A stretch of DNA of 64,000 nucleotides from Ignavibacteriales bacterium (GTDB lineage Bacteria; Bacteroidota; Ignavibacteria; Ignavibacteriales; Ignavibacteriaceae): positions 554,557 through 618,556 of the forward strand of contig DPRR01000029.1 of the NCBI GenBank assembly GCA_003538625.1, read 5' to 3'. A model generated the notes under the pieces. It was not told the DNA's origin. It worked only from the letters and a program-made list of their open reading frames with translations, and made no database searches. A program made the position numbers and the translations under genes. Of this stretch, positions 9,444-18,274 are shown piece after piece (position 1 is the stretch's first letter; the number at the start of each line of letters is the position of its first letter).

Positions 9444-10163
9444 TTAAGCTTTAGAAAATAATTCGCTTACTTTATCCCAATTAACAACGTTCCACCAATT
9501 TTCAATGTAATCGGGTCTCTTATTTTGATATTTTAGATAATATGCGTGTTCCCATACATCAAGTCCTAGTACCGGTGTGCCTTTAACTTCTGCCACATCC
9601 ATTAATGGATTATCCTGATTAGGTGTAGAAGAAACAACCAGTTTGCCATCTTGAACAACTAGCCAGGCCCAACCGGATCCAAATCTTGTTGCTGCAGCAG
9701 TGCTAAATACTTTTTTAAATTCATCAAACGATCCAAAAGTTGAATTAATTGCATCAGCTAATTTACCGGAAGGTTGTCCACCGCCATTTTGCTTCATGAG
9801 TGTCCAAAATAATGAGTGATTCCAGTGACCGCCGCCATTATTTCTTATAGCTGCCGGAAGTTTTGAAATCATTGCAAACATATCATAAAGTGATTTCCCT
9901 TCATTTTCTGTACCTTCAATCGCTTTGTTTAGATTTGTTACATAAGCATTATGATGTTTAGTGTAATGAATCTCCATTGTCAATTTATCAATGTATGGTT
10001 CCAATGCATCATATGCATATGGTAATTGGGGCAATTCAAATTTTGCCATAGTATTTGTACTCCTTATATGATTTTTAATATTATTTAATTTATTATCAAT
10101 CTGACCCAGAACTGAAACTGCAGGGATAGCACCCAGTGCAAAGAGAAATTTTCTTCGTTGCAT
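9444..10163 (-). CDS. sodA: Superoxide dismutase (Mn/Fe family), possible Tat-exported and cytosolic forms
   Basis: 239 aa from the upstream start, 201 aa from an internal ATG at 10049. Dismutates superoxide to H2O2 and O2. The metal ligands are visible: His in MEIHYTKHH, His in WNHSLFW, and Asp/His in LDVWEHAYY. Gly before the second ligand (GGGHWNH) and Gln in NQDNPLM are Mn-type markers, so Mn or cambialistic use is likely. The first 38 residues begin MQRRKFLFALGAI, a twin-arginine-like signal, and are absent from ordinary SODs. Both starts have a Shine-Dalgarno site: AAAGGA before 10163 and AAGGAG (10060-10065) before 10049. It follows iscA by 17 nt and ends at a strong terminator. Confidence 0.95.
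   Translation of the reverse strand: MQRRKFLFALGAIPAVSVLGQIDNKLNNIKNHIRSTNTMAKFELPQLPYAYDALEPYIDKLTMEIHYTKHHNAYVTNLNKAIEGTENEGKSLYDMFAMISKLPAAIRNNGGGHWNHSLFWTLMKQNGGGQPSGKLADAINSTFGSFDEFKKVFSTAAATRFGSGWAWLVVQDGKLVVSSTPNQDNPLMDVAEVKGTPVLGLDVWEHAYYLKYQNKRPDYIENWWNVVNWDKVSELFSKA
10060..10065 (-). promoter_or_regulatory. Internal Shine-Dalgarno site of sod
   Basis: AAGGAG on the minus strand, 10 nt before the internal ATG at 10047-10049, where the canonical SOD sequence (MAKFELPQLPY) begins. It lies inside the coding sequence of the longer, signal-bearing form and supports translation of a second, cytosolic product. Confidence 0.6.
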
Positions 10164-10180
10164 AATTTTATCCTTTCAAA

Positions 10181-10531
10181 TTAAACACTAAATGATTCAC
10201 CGCATCCGCAGCTTTTTGTAGCATTGGGATTATTAAAAATAAATCCTTTTCCGTTTAACCCGTCAGAAAAATCCAGTTGAGTACCGGATAGATAAAAAAG
10301 GCTTTTGCCATCTACGAATAATTTTACACCCTCCTGTTCGATAACAGAGTCACCTTCACGGGTTTCAGGATCAAAACCTAAAGTGTAAGTAAGACCTGAA
10401 CATCCTCCGCCTTTAACTCCAATTCTTAACCCAAAATCCTGTGTGATTTTATTTTCATCCATTATTCTTTTAATTTCTCTTACAGCTTTATCTGTTATAG
10501 TTATATCGGAATCGATTTGTGTGTTGCTCAT
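10181..10531 (-). CDS. HesB/IscA-type iron-sulfur assembly protein
   Basis: 116 aa. A-type carrier that accepts or delivers Fe-S clusters. The three conserved cysteines are visible in GGCSGLTYTLGF and the C-terminal SCGCGESF. A good ribosome-binding site (TTGAGGTGA) precedes the ATG. It lies downstream of an IscR-like regulator and a cysteine desulfurase on the same strand, separated from them by a 200-bp palindrome-rich spacer, and just upstream of sod. It could be named iscA, sufA or erpA; the sequence alone does not decide. Confidence 0.93.
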   Translation of the reverse strand: MSNTQIDSDITITDKAVREIKRIMDENKITQDFGLRIGVKGGGCSGLTYTLGFDPETREGDSVIEQEGVKLFVDGKSLFYLSGTQLDFSDGLNGKGFIFNNPNATKSCGCGESFSV

Positions 10532-10581
10532 TGGATCACCTCAATAAATTGTGTTTGTTGATTAATTCTATTTGTATACTC

Positions 10582-10720
10582 ACAGACTAAAGTCTGTTTG
10601 AAATCCATCATTGTTACAAAAAATTATATCGTAACGCAGAATTTATTCTGCGGATTTGATAACTCATAAAAAATCTATTTTATTAATAGTATAAAATCTC
10701 AGACTAAAGTCTGAGCTACG
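10582..10720. repeat. REP-like triple palindrome element
   Basis: Three small palindromes fill the spacer between iscA and the 104-aa gene. These are ACAGACT-AA-AGTCTGT (10582-10597), CGCAGAA-TTTA-TTCTGCG (10635-10652) and CTCAGACT-AA-AGTCTGAG (10698-10715, followed by CTACG). The outer two share the core CAGACTAAAGTCTG and bracket the middle one, which looks like a mobile palindromic (REP/MITE-like) unit. There is no coding potential. Whether it recurs elsewhere in the genome cannot be seen here. Confidence 0.6.
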
Positions 10721-10731
10721 TTAATATTTCT

Positions 10732-11046
10732 TTAAAAAGAAAATGGATCACCTGGTTTTGTTGTTACAAACTCAGGATAATTTAATTTCCATCCCTGATT
10801 ACTTGTTCTTAAAAAAATACCCTGGGTCTCATAAAACCCTGATAATTCCTTTGCTAATTTTATCAGTATTGGATCATTTAAGATTATGCCTTTTTTCTCA
10901 AGAAAACTTTTCAGTCCATATTGAAAATCCCTTGAAAATAAATTTGAGTTATGAAAAACGGGAAATTTTGCTCTCAGATAACTTAAAAAAATCTGATTTT
11001 CATTTTTCAATTCATTAAAAAGTCCATCAATGTTCTTGTGTGTCAT
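10732..11046 (-). CDS. Small protein of unknown function in the cysteine desulfurase operon
   Basis: 104 aa; not recognised. It starts within the stop of the cysteine desulfurase gene (4-bp ATGA-type overlap), which argues that it is real and translationally coupled. It is charged and soluble-looking, with no signal peptide, membrane segment or cysteine. It has aromatic residues around LSGFYETQGIFLR and a C-terminus ending KPGDPFSF. Context suggests a role near sulfur transfer or Fe-S assembly, but nothing in the sequence proves it. Confidence 0.7.
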   Translation of the reverse strand: MTHKNIDGLFNELKNENQIFLSYLRAKFPVFHNSNLFSRDFQYGLKSFLEKKGIILNDPILIKLAKELSGFYETQGIFLRTSNQGWKLNYPEFVTTKPGDPFSF

Positions 11047-12242
11047 ATTTGTTCAATATTTTGTTTATGAAATTGTAATTTATCTTTACTTAAAGTTCTT
11101 AATTTATTTACTGCTTCAATAACTCTCTGTGAAGCATAATCGATTTCAGCAATTGTATTAAATCTACCAAATCCGAATCTAACCGAACCTAACGCCTGCT
11201 CATCGGTTAATCCAAGCGCTTTTAAAATACGGCTGGGTTTTGTTGAGCCGGAAGCACAGGCAGATGAATTTGAAAATGCTAAATCCCTCAACTCAAGCAT
11301 TAGTTTATCGGCACGAACTCCCTCAACAAAAAAGTTTAAGTTGTTTGGCAGCCTGTCTTTCATAGTTCCATTAATCGAAACACCATCAAGATTTGATACA
11401 ATATTTTTATAAAACTTATCTCTTAAGGTTACTGTATGTTCATAATCTTTTGTCATTTCTTCACTACAAATTTCAATTGCTTTCCCAAATCCAACAATGG
11501 CAGGAACATTTAAAGTTCCCGGTTTTATTGAGCCTTCCTGGCTTCCGCCAAATAATCTTCTTGCAAGTTTTGCTTTTGGATTATTATTGTTAATATATAA
11601 AGTTCCGATACCTTTTGGTCCGTAAAGTTTGTGCGCCGTAAATGAAAGAAAATCAATATTCATTTCAGAGACATCAAACTTAATTTTTCCCACTGCCTGA
11701 GTAGCATCGACATGGAAAAGAATATCTTGTTCTTTACAAAATTGTCCGATAGTTTTTACATCGTTAATTGTTCCTATTTCATTATTTGCAAAGATGATTG
11801 AAATCAATTTTGTATTTGTCTTAATTGCTGATGTGATTCTATCCGGATCAACGGTTCCCGTTTTATCAACATTAATAATAGTTACATCAAACCCTTTTGT
11901 TGCTAAATGATTTAATGATTCTGCAGTTGCGCTATGCTCTATGTTTGATGTGATGATATGAAAAGATTTGGGATTAACATTTTCAGTCAAGCCTAAATGC
12001 ACAAGATTGATTGATTCAGTTGCACCGCTTGTAAAATAAATATTTTTAGAACTAACTTTTAGAAAATCAGAAATTATGTCTCTTGCATTTTCAACAGCAC
12101 TTTTTGCCATCCAACCAAAACTGTGATTGCTGGATGCATTTCCGAATCGATCATTAAAATAAGGAAGCATTGCTTCCAAAACTCTTGGATCAACCTGAGT
12201 TGTGGAGTTATTATCCAAATATATTGGTGTTTTTATCCTCAT
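11043..12242 (-). CDS. iscS: Cysteine desulfurase (IscS/NifS group)
   Basis: 399 aa, a PLP enzyme moving sulfur from cysteine to an active-site Cys for Fe-S cluster and thio-cofactor synthesis. Visible: YLDNNSTTQVDPRV at the N-terminus, HVDATQAVGK, the PLP lysine in SFTAHKLYGPKG and the catalytic Cys in SSACASGS. The extended loop around that Cys is group I (IscS/NifS) rather than SufS-like. It overlaps the upstream Rrf2 regulator by 1 bp and the downstream small gene by 4 bp. No iscU follows, so the scaffold partner must be encoded elsewhere. Confidence 0.94.
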   Translation of the reverse strand: MRIKTPIYLDNNSTTQVDPRVLEAMLPYFNDRFGNASSNHSFGWMAKSAVENARDIISDFLKVSSKNIYFTSGATESINLVHLGLTENVNPKSFHIITSNIEHSATAESLNHLATKGFDVTIINVDKTGTVDPDRITSAIKTNTKLISIIFANNEIGTINDVKTIGQFCKEQDILFHVDATQAVGKIKFDVSEMNIDFLSFTAHKLYGPKGIGTLYINNNNPKAKLARRLFGGSQEGSIKPGTLNVPAIVGFGKAIEICSEEMTKDYEHTVTLRDKFYKNIVSNLDGVSINGTMKDRLPNNLNFFVEGVRADKLMLELRDLAFSNSSACASGSTKPSRILKALGLTDEQALGSVRFGFGRFNTIAEIDYASQRVIEAVNKLRTLSKDKLQFHKQNIEQI

Positions 12243-12649
12243 CAGATAATACTTGCTAACTTTGTTTCATAAAATACTTTATCAATTTTTTTCTGAACTT
12301 CCGCTAACGGGTCACGAATTTTACAACAATCGGCATAAGAACATTCATTCCGGGGTGATTCAGATCTTAAACAGTCTGTTATCTGGTATTCAGGTTCGAC
12401 AGCTTGAATTAATTCTATTAGTGAGATTTCCAAAGGATGTTTCTTTAAAGAATACCCACCATTAACACCTTGAAATGAAACAGCTATATTATTTTTAGCA
12501 AGATTTTGTAATACCTTTGAAACCAACCCGAAAGAAATCTTATAATTTTCAGCAATTTCTTTGGCAGTAACAGCTGATCCATGGTTTTTTATTGCCATAT
12601 ATCTTGCTGCCATTAAAGCGTATTCTGATTTTTTTGAAAGTTTTAGCAT
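12242..12649 (-). CDS. Rrf2/IscR-like transcriptional regulator
   Basis: 135 aa, usual Rrf2 length. N-terminal winged helix-turn-helix (about 1-65: SKKSEYALMAARYMA, VTAKEIAENYKI, GGYSLKK) and a dimerisation helix. There is a cysteine-rich patch (about 93-110: DCLRSESPRNECSYADCC) where IscR, NsrR and RsrR proteins hold an Fe-S cluster. It is the first gene before the cysteine desulfurase. An IscR type-1-like palindrome sits directly upstream of its start, indicating autorepression by the cluster-bound form. Alternative: a nitric oxide-responsive NsrR-like protein. Confidence 0.92.
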   Translation of the reverse strand: MLKLSKKSEYALMAARYMAIKNHGSAVTAKEIAENYKISFGLVSKVLQNLAKNNIAVSFQGVNGGYSLKKHPLEISLIELIQAVEPEYQITDCLRSESPRNECSYADCCKIRDPLAEVQKKIDKVFYETKLASII

Positions 12650-12651
12650 AA

Positions 12652-12674
12652 ATAGGACTAAATTAGTCTGGTAT
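12652..12674 (-). promoter_or_regulatory. IscR type-1-like operator upstream of the Rrf2 gene
   Basis: On the minus strand the site reads ATACCA, then GACT-AATTT-AGTC, then CTAT. The core matches the E. coli IscR type-1 pattern GACT-RWWWY-AGTC exactly. The upstream ATA half has correct 3-nt spacing; the downstream TAT half is 2 nt too close. It ends 2 nt from the ATG, so binding would block promoter or translation start. Basis: direct match plus the known E. coli consensus. Confidence 0.65.
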
Positions 12675-12715
12675 AAACTTATAAGAAAATGATTTTAATT
12701 GCAACACTGATGTGA

Positions 12716-14224
12716 TTAAAATCCCAAAAGCTGTATTGATTCTTTTGCGAGGTTTATCAATGGGGTAAAATATATTCCAAGGATTAGCACCGGAGCTATT
12801 AGTAAAAACAGAACAGTATAATTTAACGGACTTAATTTAACAACAATATGTTTTTCTGATTTTGTTAAAAACATTGCTTTCAAAACTCTGATATAATAAT
12901 AAAGAGCCACTACTGTATTTAATAATGCAATAATTGCTACAGTAATCATATTCGCGTCAACCAAAGCAATGAAGAGATAGAGTTTACCAATAAAACCTGC
13001 TGTCGGCGGCAATCCCGTAAGTGAAATCAGAAAAATGCCTAGAGCAGTTCCGAGCAATGGGAGCGAATAACCCAAACCTTTATAATCATCAATCTCTTCA
13101 GAATCAATTTTATTTGCGATTAACATGACAACATAAAAAGCTCCAAGATTCATAAAAAGATAAACACTAAAGTAAACCAGAACTGCCATCAATCCCTGAT
13201 CCGAAAGTACGGCAACGCCAAGCATTAAATAACCGGCATGAGCAATACTTGAATATGCTAACATTCTTTTTAGGTTATCCTGCCAGAGGGCTGCAAAGTT
13301 TCCGAAAGTCATAGTTATAATTGAAAATACAATCAACAACAACTGCCAGTCAATATAAGGAAGCATTTGCCAATAACCGGATTTATCAAGCCCCTGCGTA
13401 AATGTTATTTTTAAAAATCTAATGAGTATAACAAATCCTGCGGCTTTACTGGCAACAGATAAAAACGCTGTGATTGAAATCGGTGCACCCTCATAAACAT
13501 CGGGAGTCCAGAAATGGAATGGCACTATTGATATTTTAAAACCTATACCAGCAAAGATCATTAATACAGCCATAACAAACGTTAATTGACTTGCAGCTGT
13601 AAAATGTAACAGGGAATTTATTTCGTGCAGATTTGTGCTTCCGGTAATTCCGTATAATATAGAAATTCCGAAAAGCATTATTCCTGATGAAGCTGAACCG
13701 TAAATAATATACTTAAGAGATGCTTCGCTGTTTCTAACGGATGTTTTTACAAATCCGGCAAGCACATAAGATGATAATGAAAGTAATTCTAAAGAGAGAT
13801 AAATTAAAATTAGATCATTTGCGGAAACCATAAAGAACATTCCAATTACCATTCCAAAAATCAAAGCGTAGTATTCGCCATGTCTATCGGGACAAGAATT
13901 AACTTCCTGAGAGGACATTGAAAATAAGACAATAAATGCAGTTGTAATAAGAATTAATATCTTGAAGAAAGATGAAAAATTATCTAAAGAAAGAAATGAA
14001 TTATTTCCTGTAACTGAAAAAGCAGATTTTGGATCACCAAACTGAAGAACTACAAAAGCAAAAGTAATTACTATTCCTACAAGTGAAATGAACGGTAGAA
14101 ATCTTTTGCTTTTACTAAATATCAAATCAAAGACGACAATAGCAACTAATGTTAAAGCTAAAGATATCTCAGGCAAAATTGCCAGAAGGTCTGAAGATAA
14201 GTTTGGTAAAATCAATGTTATCAC
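12716..14224 (-). CDS. nuoN: NADH-quinone oxidoreductase subunit N
   Basis: 502 aa, about 14 predicted membrane helices. Antiporter-like proton-pumping subunit of complex I. Typical features are the SLELLSLSSYVLAGF helix with its conserved Glu, KISIVPFHFWTPDVYEGAP and the broken-helix lysines (LKRMLAYSSIAHAGY). Last gene of the nuoABCDHIJKLMN cluster, 11 nt after nuoM. No convincing terminator separates it from the Rrf2 gene 66 nt downstream. Confidence 0.96.
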   Translation of the reverse strand: MITLILPNLSSDLLAILPEISLALTLVAIVVFDLIFSKSKRFLPFISLVGIVITFAFVVLQFGDPKSAFSVTGNNSFLSLDNFSSFFKILILITTAFIVLFSMSSQEVNSCPDRHGEYYALIFGMVIGMFFMVSANDLILIYLSLELLSLSSYVLAGFVKTSVRNSEASLKYIIYGSASSGIMLFGISILYGITGSTNLHEINSLLHFTAASQLTFVMAVLMIFAGIGFKISIVPFHFWTPDVYEGAPISITAFLSVASKAAGFVILIRFLKITFTQGLDKSGYWQMLPYIDWQLLLIVFSIITMTFGNFAALWQDNLKRMLAYSSIAHAGYLMLGVAVLSDQGLMAVLVYFSVYLFMNLGAFYVVMLIANKIDSEEIDDYKGLGYSLPLLGTALGIFLISLTGLPPTAGFIGKLYLFIALVDANMITVAIIALLNTVVALYYYIRVLKAMFLTKSEKHIVVKLSPLNYTVLFLLIAPVLILGIYFTPLINLAKESIQLLGF

Positions 14225-14235
14225 TTTATTAAAAA

Positions 14236-15840
14236 TTAAAATGCGTTTAATGAACCATAAATTACTTGTGCATCACTAATAAATTTAACCATAGCATTTG
14301 CAGATGCATTCATAAGATTAAGCATTGGTGATGGATTAACTCCGAGATAAATAACAATAATTGTAAGGGGAACCAGCATAAAATACTCTCTTGTGGTAAG
14401 ATCGGTTAAATCTTTCCATTTTTCATTAAGCGTTCCAAGATAAACTCTTTGTAATGTCCACAACATATAAGCAGCGCCTAATAAAATACCCAGAGTTGAA
14501 ATAACTGTTAAAATTCTTGTTGTTGCATTTCCAAATCCACCGAGAAAAACTAATGCTTCCGAAATAAATCCGCTTAAACCAGGTAAACCAATAGCGGCGA
14601 AGAATGCTACAGTTACAAATCCAGTATAGATAGGCATTTGTTTTCCTAATCCACCGAAAGAATCCAGATCTCTTGTATGTGCGCGATCATAAACAACTCC
14701 CACTATAAGGAAGAGCATTGCTGTAATTGTTCCGTGATTAAACATTTGAAGGATTGCACCGGATATACCCATAGTGTTTAGTGCAGACATACCAAGCATT
14801 ACAAATCCCATGTGAGAAACAGATGAATACGCTATAAGTTTTTTAAAATCCTTTTGTGCCATAGCTGCTAAGGCACCATAGATGATATTTATCATTCCAA
14901 AAAGTGCTATATACCAGCTTAGTTGATAAGTTAATTCAGGAAATATAGGGTATGAAACTCTTAATATTCCGTAAGTTCCCATCTTTAATAATACACCGGC
15001 AAGTATAACGCTTATTGCAGTTGGTGCTTCAACGTGTGCATCCGGTAGCCAGGTGTGGAAAGGAAACATTGGTATCTTGATTGCAAATCCTATAAACAAT
15101 GCTATGTAAGCAATGAATCTTAAATTGTTAGGATTTAGAGGTGATAGAATTCCCGTCTGAGTGTAGTTAGCATGATTCATTAATTCTAATAAATTAAATG
15201 TAAACACTCTTGTTCCGTCTGCAAGCGTCTCCATTGAACTAAAGTATAATCCAATCATAACTAATAAAATAAAAATACTACCGAGCAAAGTGTAGAGGAA
15301 GAATTTGATAGCAGCATATTCACGTCTGGGACCGCCCCAAATACCAATTAAGAAGTACATTGGAAGTAACATCAATTCCCAGAAAATGTAAAACAAAAAG
15401 AAATCAAGCGCAACGAACACGCCCATCATTCCTGTATTCAATAACAGAAACATTGCAAAATATCCTTTAACTGATTTATCAATTGACCAGGAAGATATAG
15501 TTGCAATAAAAGTAACAATTGCGGTTAGAAGAACAAGTGGAGTGCTTAATCCATCAACACCCATAAAATAATCTATTTTAATTTTTCCTATCCAGGCAAA
15601 ACCAGGAATCTCAATCCATCTAAACTTTTCTATGAATTGAAATGAACTTGCATCGTTTATTCCACCGGCAGCGTAGTTAAAGTTCATCAATAAAATAATT
15701 GATAGAACAATTTGTATTGCCGTTACGATTAATGTGGTAACCTTGATTGATAGTTCTTGCTTTTTGGGAAGAAGCAGAACGATTCCCATTCCCACAATAG
15801 GAAGGAATGTTAATAATGATAGTATAGGAAAATTATTCAT
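14236..15840 (-). CDS. nuoM: NADH-quinone oxidoreductase subunit M
   Basis: 534 aa, antiporter-like membrane subunit of complex I. Visible: FYIFWELMLLPMYFLIGIWG with the conserved Glu of TM5, IPMFPFHTWLPDAHVEAPT and the DFKKLIAYSSVSHMGFVMLG helix with pumping lysines. Length and order (L-M-N) are standard. It lies 31 nt after nuoL and 11 nt before nuoN. Confidence 0.97.
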   Translation of the reverse strand: MNNFPILSLLTFLPIVGMGIVLLLPKKQELSIKVTTLIVTAIQIVLSIILLMNFNYAAGGINDASSFQFIEKFRWIEIPGFAWIGKIKIDYFMGVDGLSTPLVLLTAIVTFIATISSWSIDKSVKGYFAMFLLLNTGMMGVFVALDFFLFYIFWELMLLPMYFLIGIWGGPRREYAAIKFFLYTLLGSIFILLVMIGLYFSSMETLADGTRVFTFNLLELMNHANYTQTGILSPLNPNNLRFIAYIALFIGFAIKIPMFPFHTWLPDAHVEAPTAISVILAGVLLKMGTYGILRVSYPIFPELTYQLSWYIALFGMINIIYGALAAMAQKDFKKLIAYSSVSHMGFVMLGMSALNTMGISGAILQMFNHGTITAMLFLIVGVVYDRAHTRDLDSFGGLGKQMPIYTGFVTVAFFAAIGLPGLSGFISEALVFLGGFGNATTRILTVISTLGILLGAAYMLWTLQRVYLGTLNEKWKDLTDLTTREYFMLVPLTIIVIYLGVNPSPMLNLMNASANAMVKFISDAQVIYGSLNAF

Positions 15841-15871
15841 GGTTATGTTACCTGTTTTTCAAACTTTATAC

Positions 15872-17959
15872 TTAGAATAAAAAGAGTAAAATTATTATCG
15901 AAAAAATTACGAGCACAAGATATGTTTGAACTTTTCCTGTTTGTACTCTTCGGAAAATCAAACCAATAAAACCGCTGATGTATGCCATTAAGTTTACAAG
16001 ACCATCAACTACATATTTATCAAATCCACCTGTAAAGAAAGCTAATCTTCGTGTTACTTCTGCTGAACCGTTTACAATTCCATCAACTACTTTAGCATCA
16101 AACCAGGCAATGATTTTACTTAAACCAAGCAAACCTGCAACAAATGTTTTATGATAAAATTCATCGAAGTACCATTTGTTTAATGAGAAATTATAAAGCG
16201 GTTTGATGGAATTTGCTAGCTTATCAACATTAACTTTCTTCCATTGATAGAAAACGAATGCTGTTAAGATTCCCGCAAGTGCAACAAATAACGATAAGTA
16301 CATAGCTGGATAATGTGCTGAGTGCATTGCTTCGGTATATTTTTCAGAGTAAGTAATTTCACCGTGAGATGAATTATGTTCAGCAGTCTGCTCAGTTTCA
16401 GTTGCTACTTCTGATTGCATAAAATCAAATCGAGTAGCATTTGGTGCATGCAGTTCTGCAGAATTTATCCACTTATTAAAAAACCATCCCTGATCTGCGC
16501 TGAAAGGGTTTGGTGTATAAAAAATAAAAATTGATAGCATTGCTAAAACAGCAAGAGGCATTGCCATTACAAAAGGTGATTCATGTGCATGTTCAAATTT
16601 GTGATGATCCCTTGGTTCACCGTGGAATGTTATAATGATTAATCTGAACATATAAAACGCTGTCATCAATGCAACTAAAAATCCAACGATTGCAAAAATC
16701 CAGTAACCTGTAAGTGATCCGAATGCAAAAGTGCTTGCAAGTATTCCATCTTTACTTAAAAATCCTGATGTAAGCGGAATACCCGAAATAGCAAGGGAAG
16801 CAATTAAAAATGTTGCATAAGTAAGTGGAAGCTTCTTTCTCAATCCACCCATATTTCTAATATCTTGTTCATGGTGCATCGCGTGAATAACCGAACCGGA
16901 ACCAAGAAACAAACAAGCTTTAAAGAAAGCGTGCGTAACAAGGTAGAAGAAAGCAAATTTATATGCGCCAACTCCAAGAGCCATAACCATATAACCCAAC
17001 TGAGACACAGTTGAATACGCTAAAACTTTTTTAATATCGTTTTGTGTAAGTGCAATAGTAGCTGGAATGAATGCTGATAGCATTCCAATTACTGCAATGA
17101 ACATCATCGCATCTGCAGTTAGCAATCCAAAAATTCTAATTGTAAGATATACGCCTGCGGCAACCATTGTAGCAGCATGAATTAATGCGCTAACGGGAGT
17201 AGGACCTTCCATTGCATCGGGTAACCACACGTGAAGAGGGAACTGAGCAGATTTTCCTATCGCACCCATAAACAATAAAATGCCAGTTACGGATAACCAG
17301 AAATCAGAATTGAATGGAAGTTTACCAGCGCCAATTGCCTGAAAGATTGCATCGAAAGAAAATGTATTGTATGTAAGAAATAAAATTAATATTCCAGCAA
17401 ACATACCAATATCACCAATCCTGTTTACCAAGAATGCTTTCTTACCGGCATCAGATGCTAATTTTTTCTCAAACCAAAATCCAATTAAAAGATAAGATGA
17501 TAAACCAACTAACTCCCAGAAAATGTACATCATTAAAATGTTGTTGGTAAGTACAATTCCGTTCATTGAGAAAGTGAAAATACCGAGGTAAGCGAAGTAT
17601 CGATTATATCTTTCATCGCCTTTCATATAAGCGATTGAGAAGTAATGAACAAGTGCACTGATCAATGCAACAACAAAAAGCATAAGCACTGTAATGTTGT
17701 CTAAAAGAAATCCCAGATTAAAAACTAAAGTATCACTAAGTCTAAACCATTCTAATTCGGCGACTATTTTATCATCTATAAAATACGAGAGTTTACTAAA
17801 TGCAAGAAAAATAGAAGCGATAAGTACTACAGTAATAAGAAAGACTTCAAAAAGATAAATTGATTTTACTTTTTTGCCGAGCAATAAAGTAACAACAAAA
17901 CCAAGCAGCGGTAAAAATAAAATTGCGAGCGAAATATTTATTATACTGTTTTCTGTCAT
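15872..17959 (-). CDS. nuoL: NADH-quinone oxidoreductase subunit L
   Basis: 695 aa, the largest antiporter-like subunit of complex I. Core motifs are MYIFWELVGLSSYLLIGFWF, FPLHVWLPDAMEGPTPVSAL and NDIKKVLAYSTVSQLGYM. The C-terminal extension contains the long lateral helix region and ends in a hydrophobic anchor. A polar, His/Glu-rich loop (about 500-540) precedes that helix. It starts 3 nt after nuoK ends. Confidence 0.97.
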   Translation of the reverse strand: MTENSIINISLAILFLPLLGFVVTLLLGKKVKSIYLFEVFLITVVLIASIFLAFSKLSYFIDDKIVAELEWFRLSDTLVFNLGFLLDNITVLMLFVVALISALVHYFSIAYMKGDERYNRYFAYLGIFTFSMNGIVLTNNILMMYIFWELVGLSSYLLIGFWFEKKLASDAGKKAFLVNRIGDIGMFAGILILFLTYNTFSFDAIFQAIGAGKLPFNSDFWLSVTGILLFMGAIGKSAQFPLHVWLPDAMEGPTPVSALIHAATMVAAGVYLTIRIFGLLTADAMMFIAVIGMLSAFIPATIALTQNDIKKVLAYSTVSQLGYMVMALGVGAYKFAFFYLVTHAFFKACLFLGSGSVIHAMHHEQDIRNMGGLRKKLPLTYATFLIASLAISGIPLTSGFLSKDGILASTFAFGSLTGYWIFAIVGFLVALMTAFYMFRLIIITFHGEPRDHHKFEHAHESPFVMAMPLAVLAMLSIFIFYTPNPFSADQGWFFNKWINSAELHAPNATRFDFMQSEVATETEQTAEHNSSHGEITYSEKYTEAMHSAHYPAMYLSLFVALAGILTAFVFYQWKKVNVDKLANSIKPLYNFSLNKWYFDEFYHKTFVAGLLGLSKIIAWFDAKVVDGIVNGSAEVTRRLAFFTGGFDKYVVDGLVNLMAYISGFIGLIFRRVQTGKVQTYLVLVIFSIIILLFLF

Positions 17960-17962
17960 TTA

Positions 17963-18274
17963 CTAATCTTTCAGACTATCAACTTCGTCAATATTTACTG
18001 TTGATAAAGTTTTATAAATATTCAATACAATTGCTAAGGCGATTGCAGCTTCTGCGGCGGCAAGTACAATTACAAACAATGCTATCAAATGTCCCTGCAA
18101 ACCAAAATTGCCAAAGCGTGTAAATGCAATAAAGTTAATGTTAGCGGAGTTAAGAATTAATTCAACGCCCATCAAAACCATAATAGCATTTTTTCTTGTA
18201 ACGATGGCGTAAATTCCCATCGAGAATAATAATGTACTAACAACTAAAAAGTGATTTAATCCAACTTCAATCAT
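17963..18274 (-). CDS. nuoK: NADH-quinone oxidoreductase subunit K
   Basis: 103 aa, three membrane helices with the two conserved membrane glutamates (GVELILNSANIN and AAAEAAIALAI). Part of the E-channel region of complex I. Overlaps nuoJ by 4 bp and is followed by nuoL after 3 nt, so translation is likely coupled through J-K-L. Confidence 0.96.
   Translation of the reverse strand: MIEVGLNHFLVVSTLLFSMGIYAIVTRKNAIMVLMGVELILNSANINFIAFTRFGNFGLQGHLIALFVIVLAAAEAAIALAIVLNIYKTLSTVNIDEVDSLKD

Noticed and set aside
10743..11018. + strand frame of 91 codons across the small gene in the iscS operon
   Set aside because: The minus-strand frame overlaps the iscS stop in the coupled manner and has balanced composition. 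The + frame has no ribosome site.
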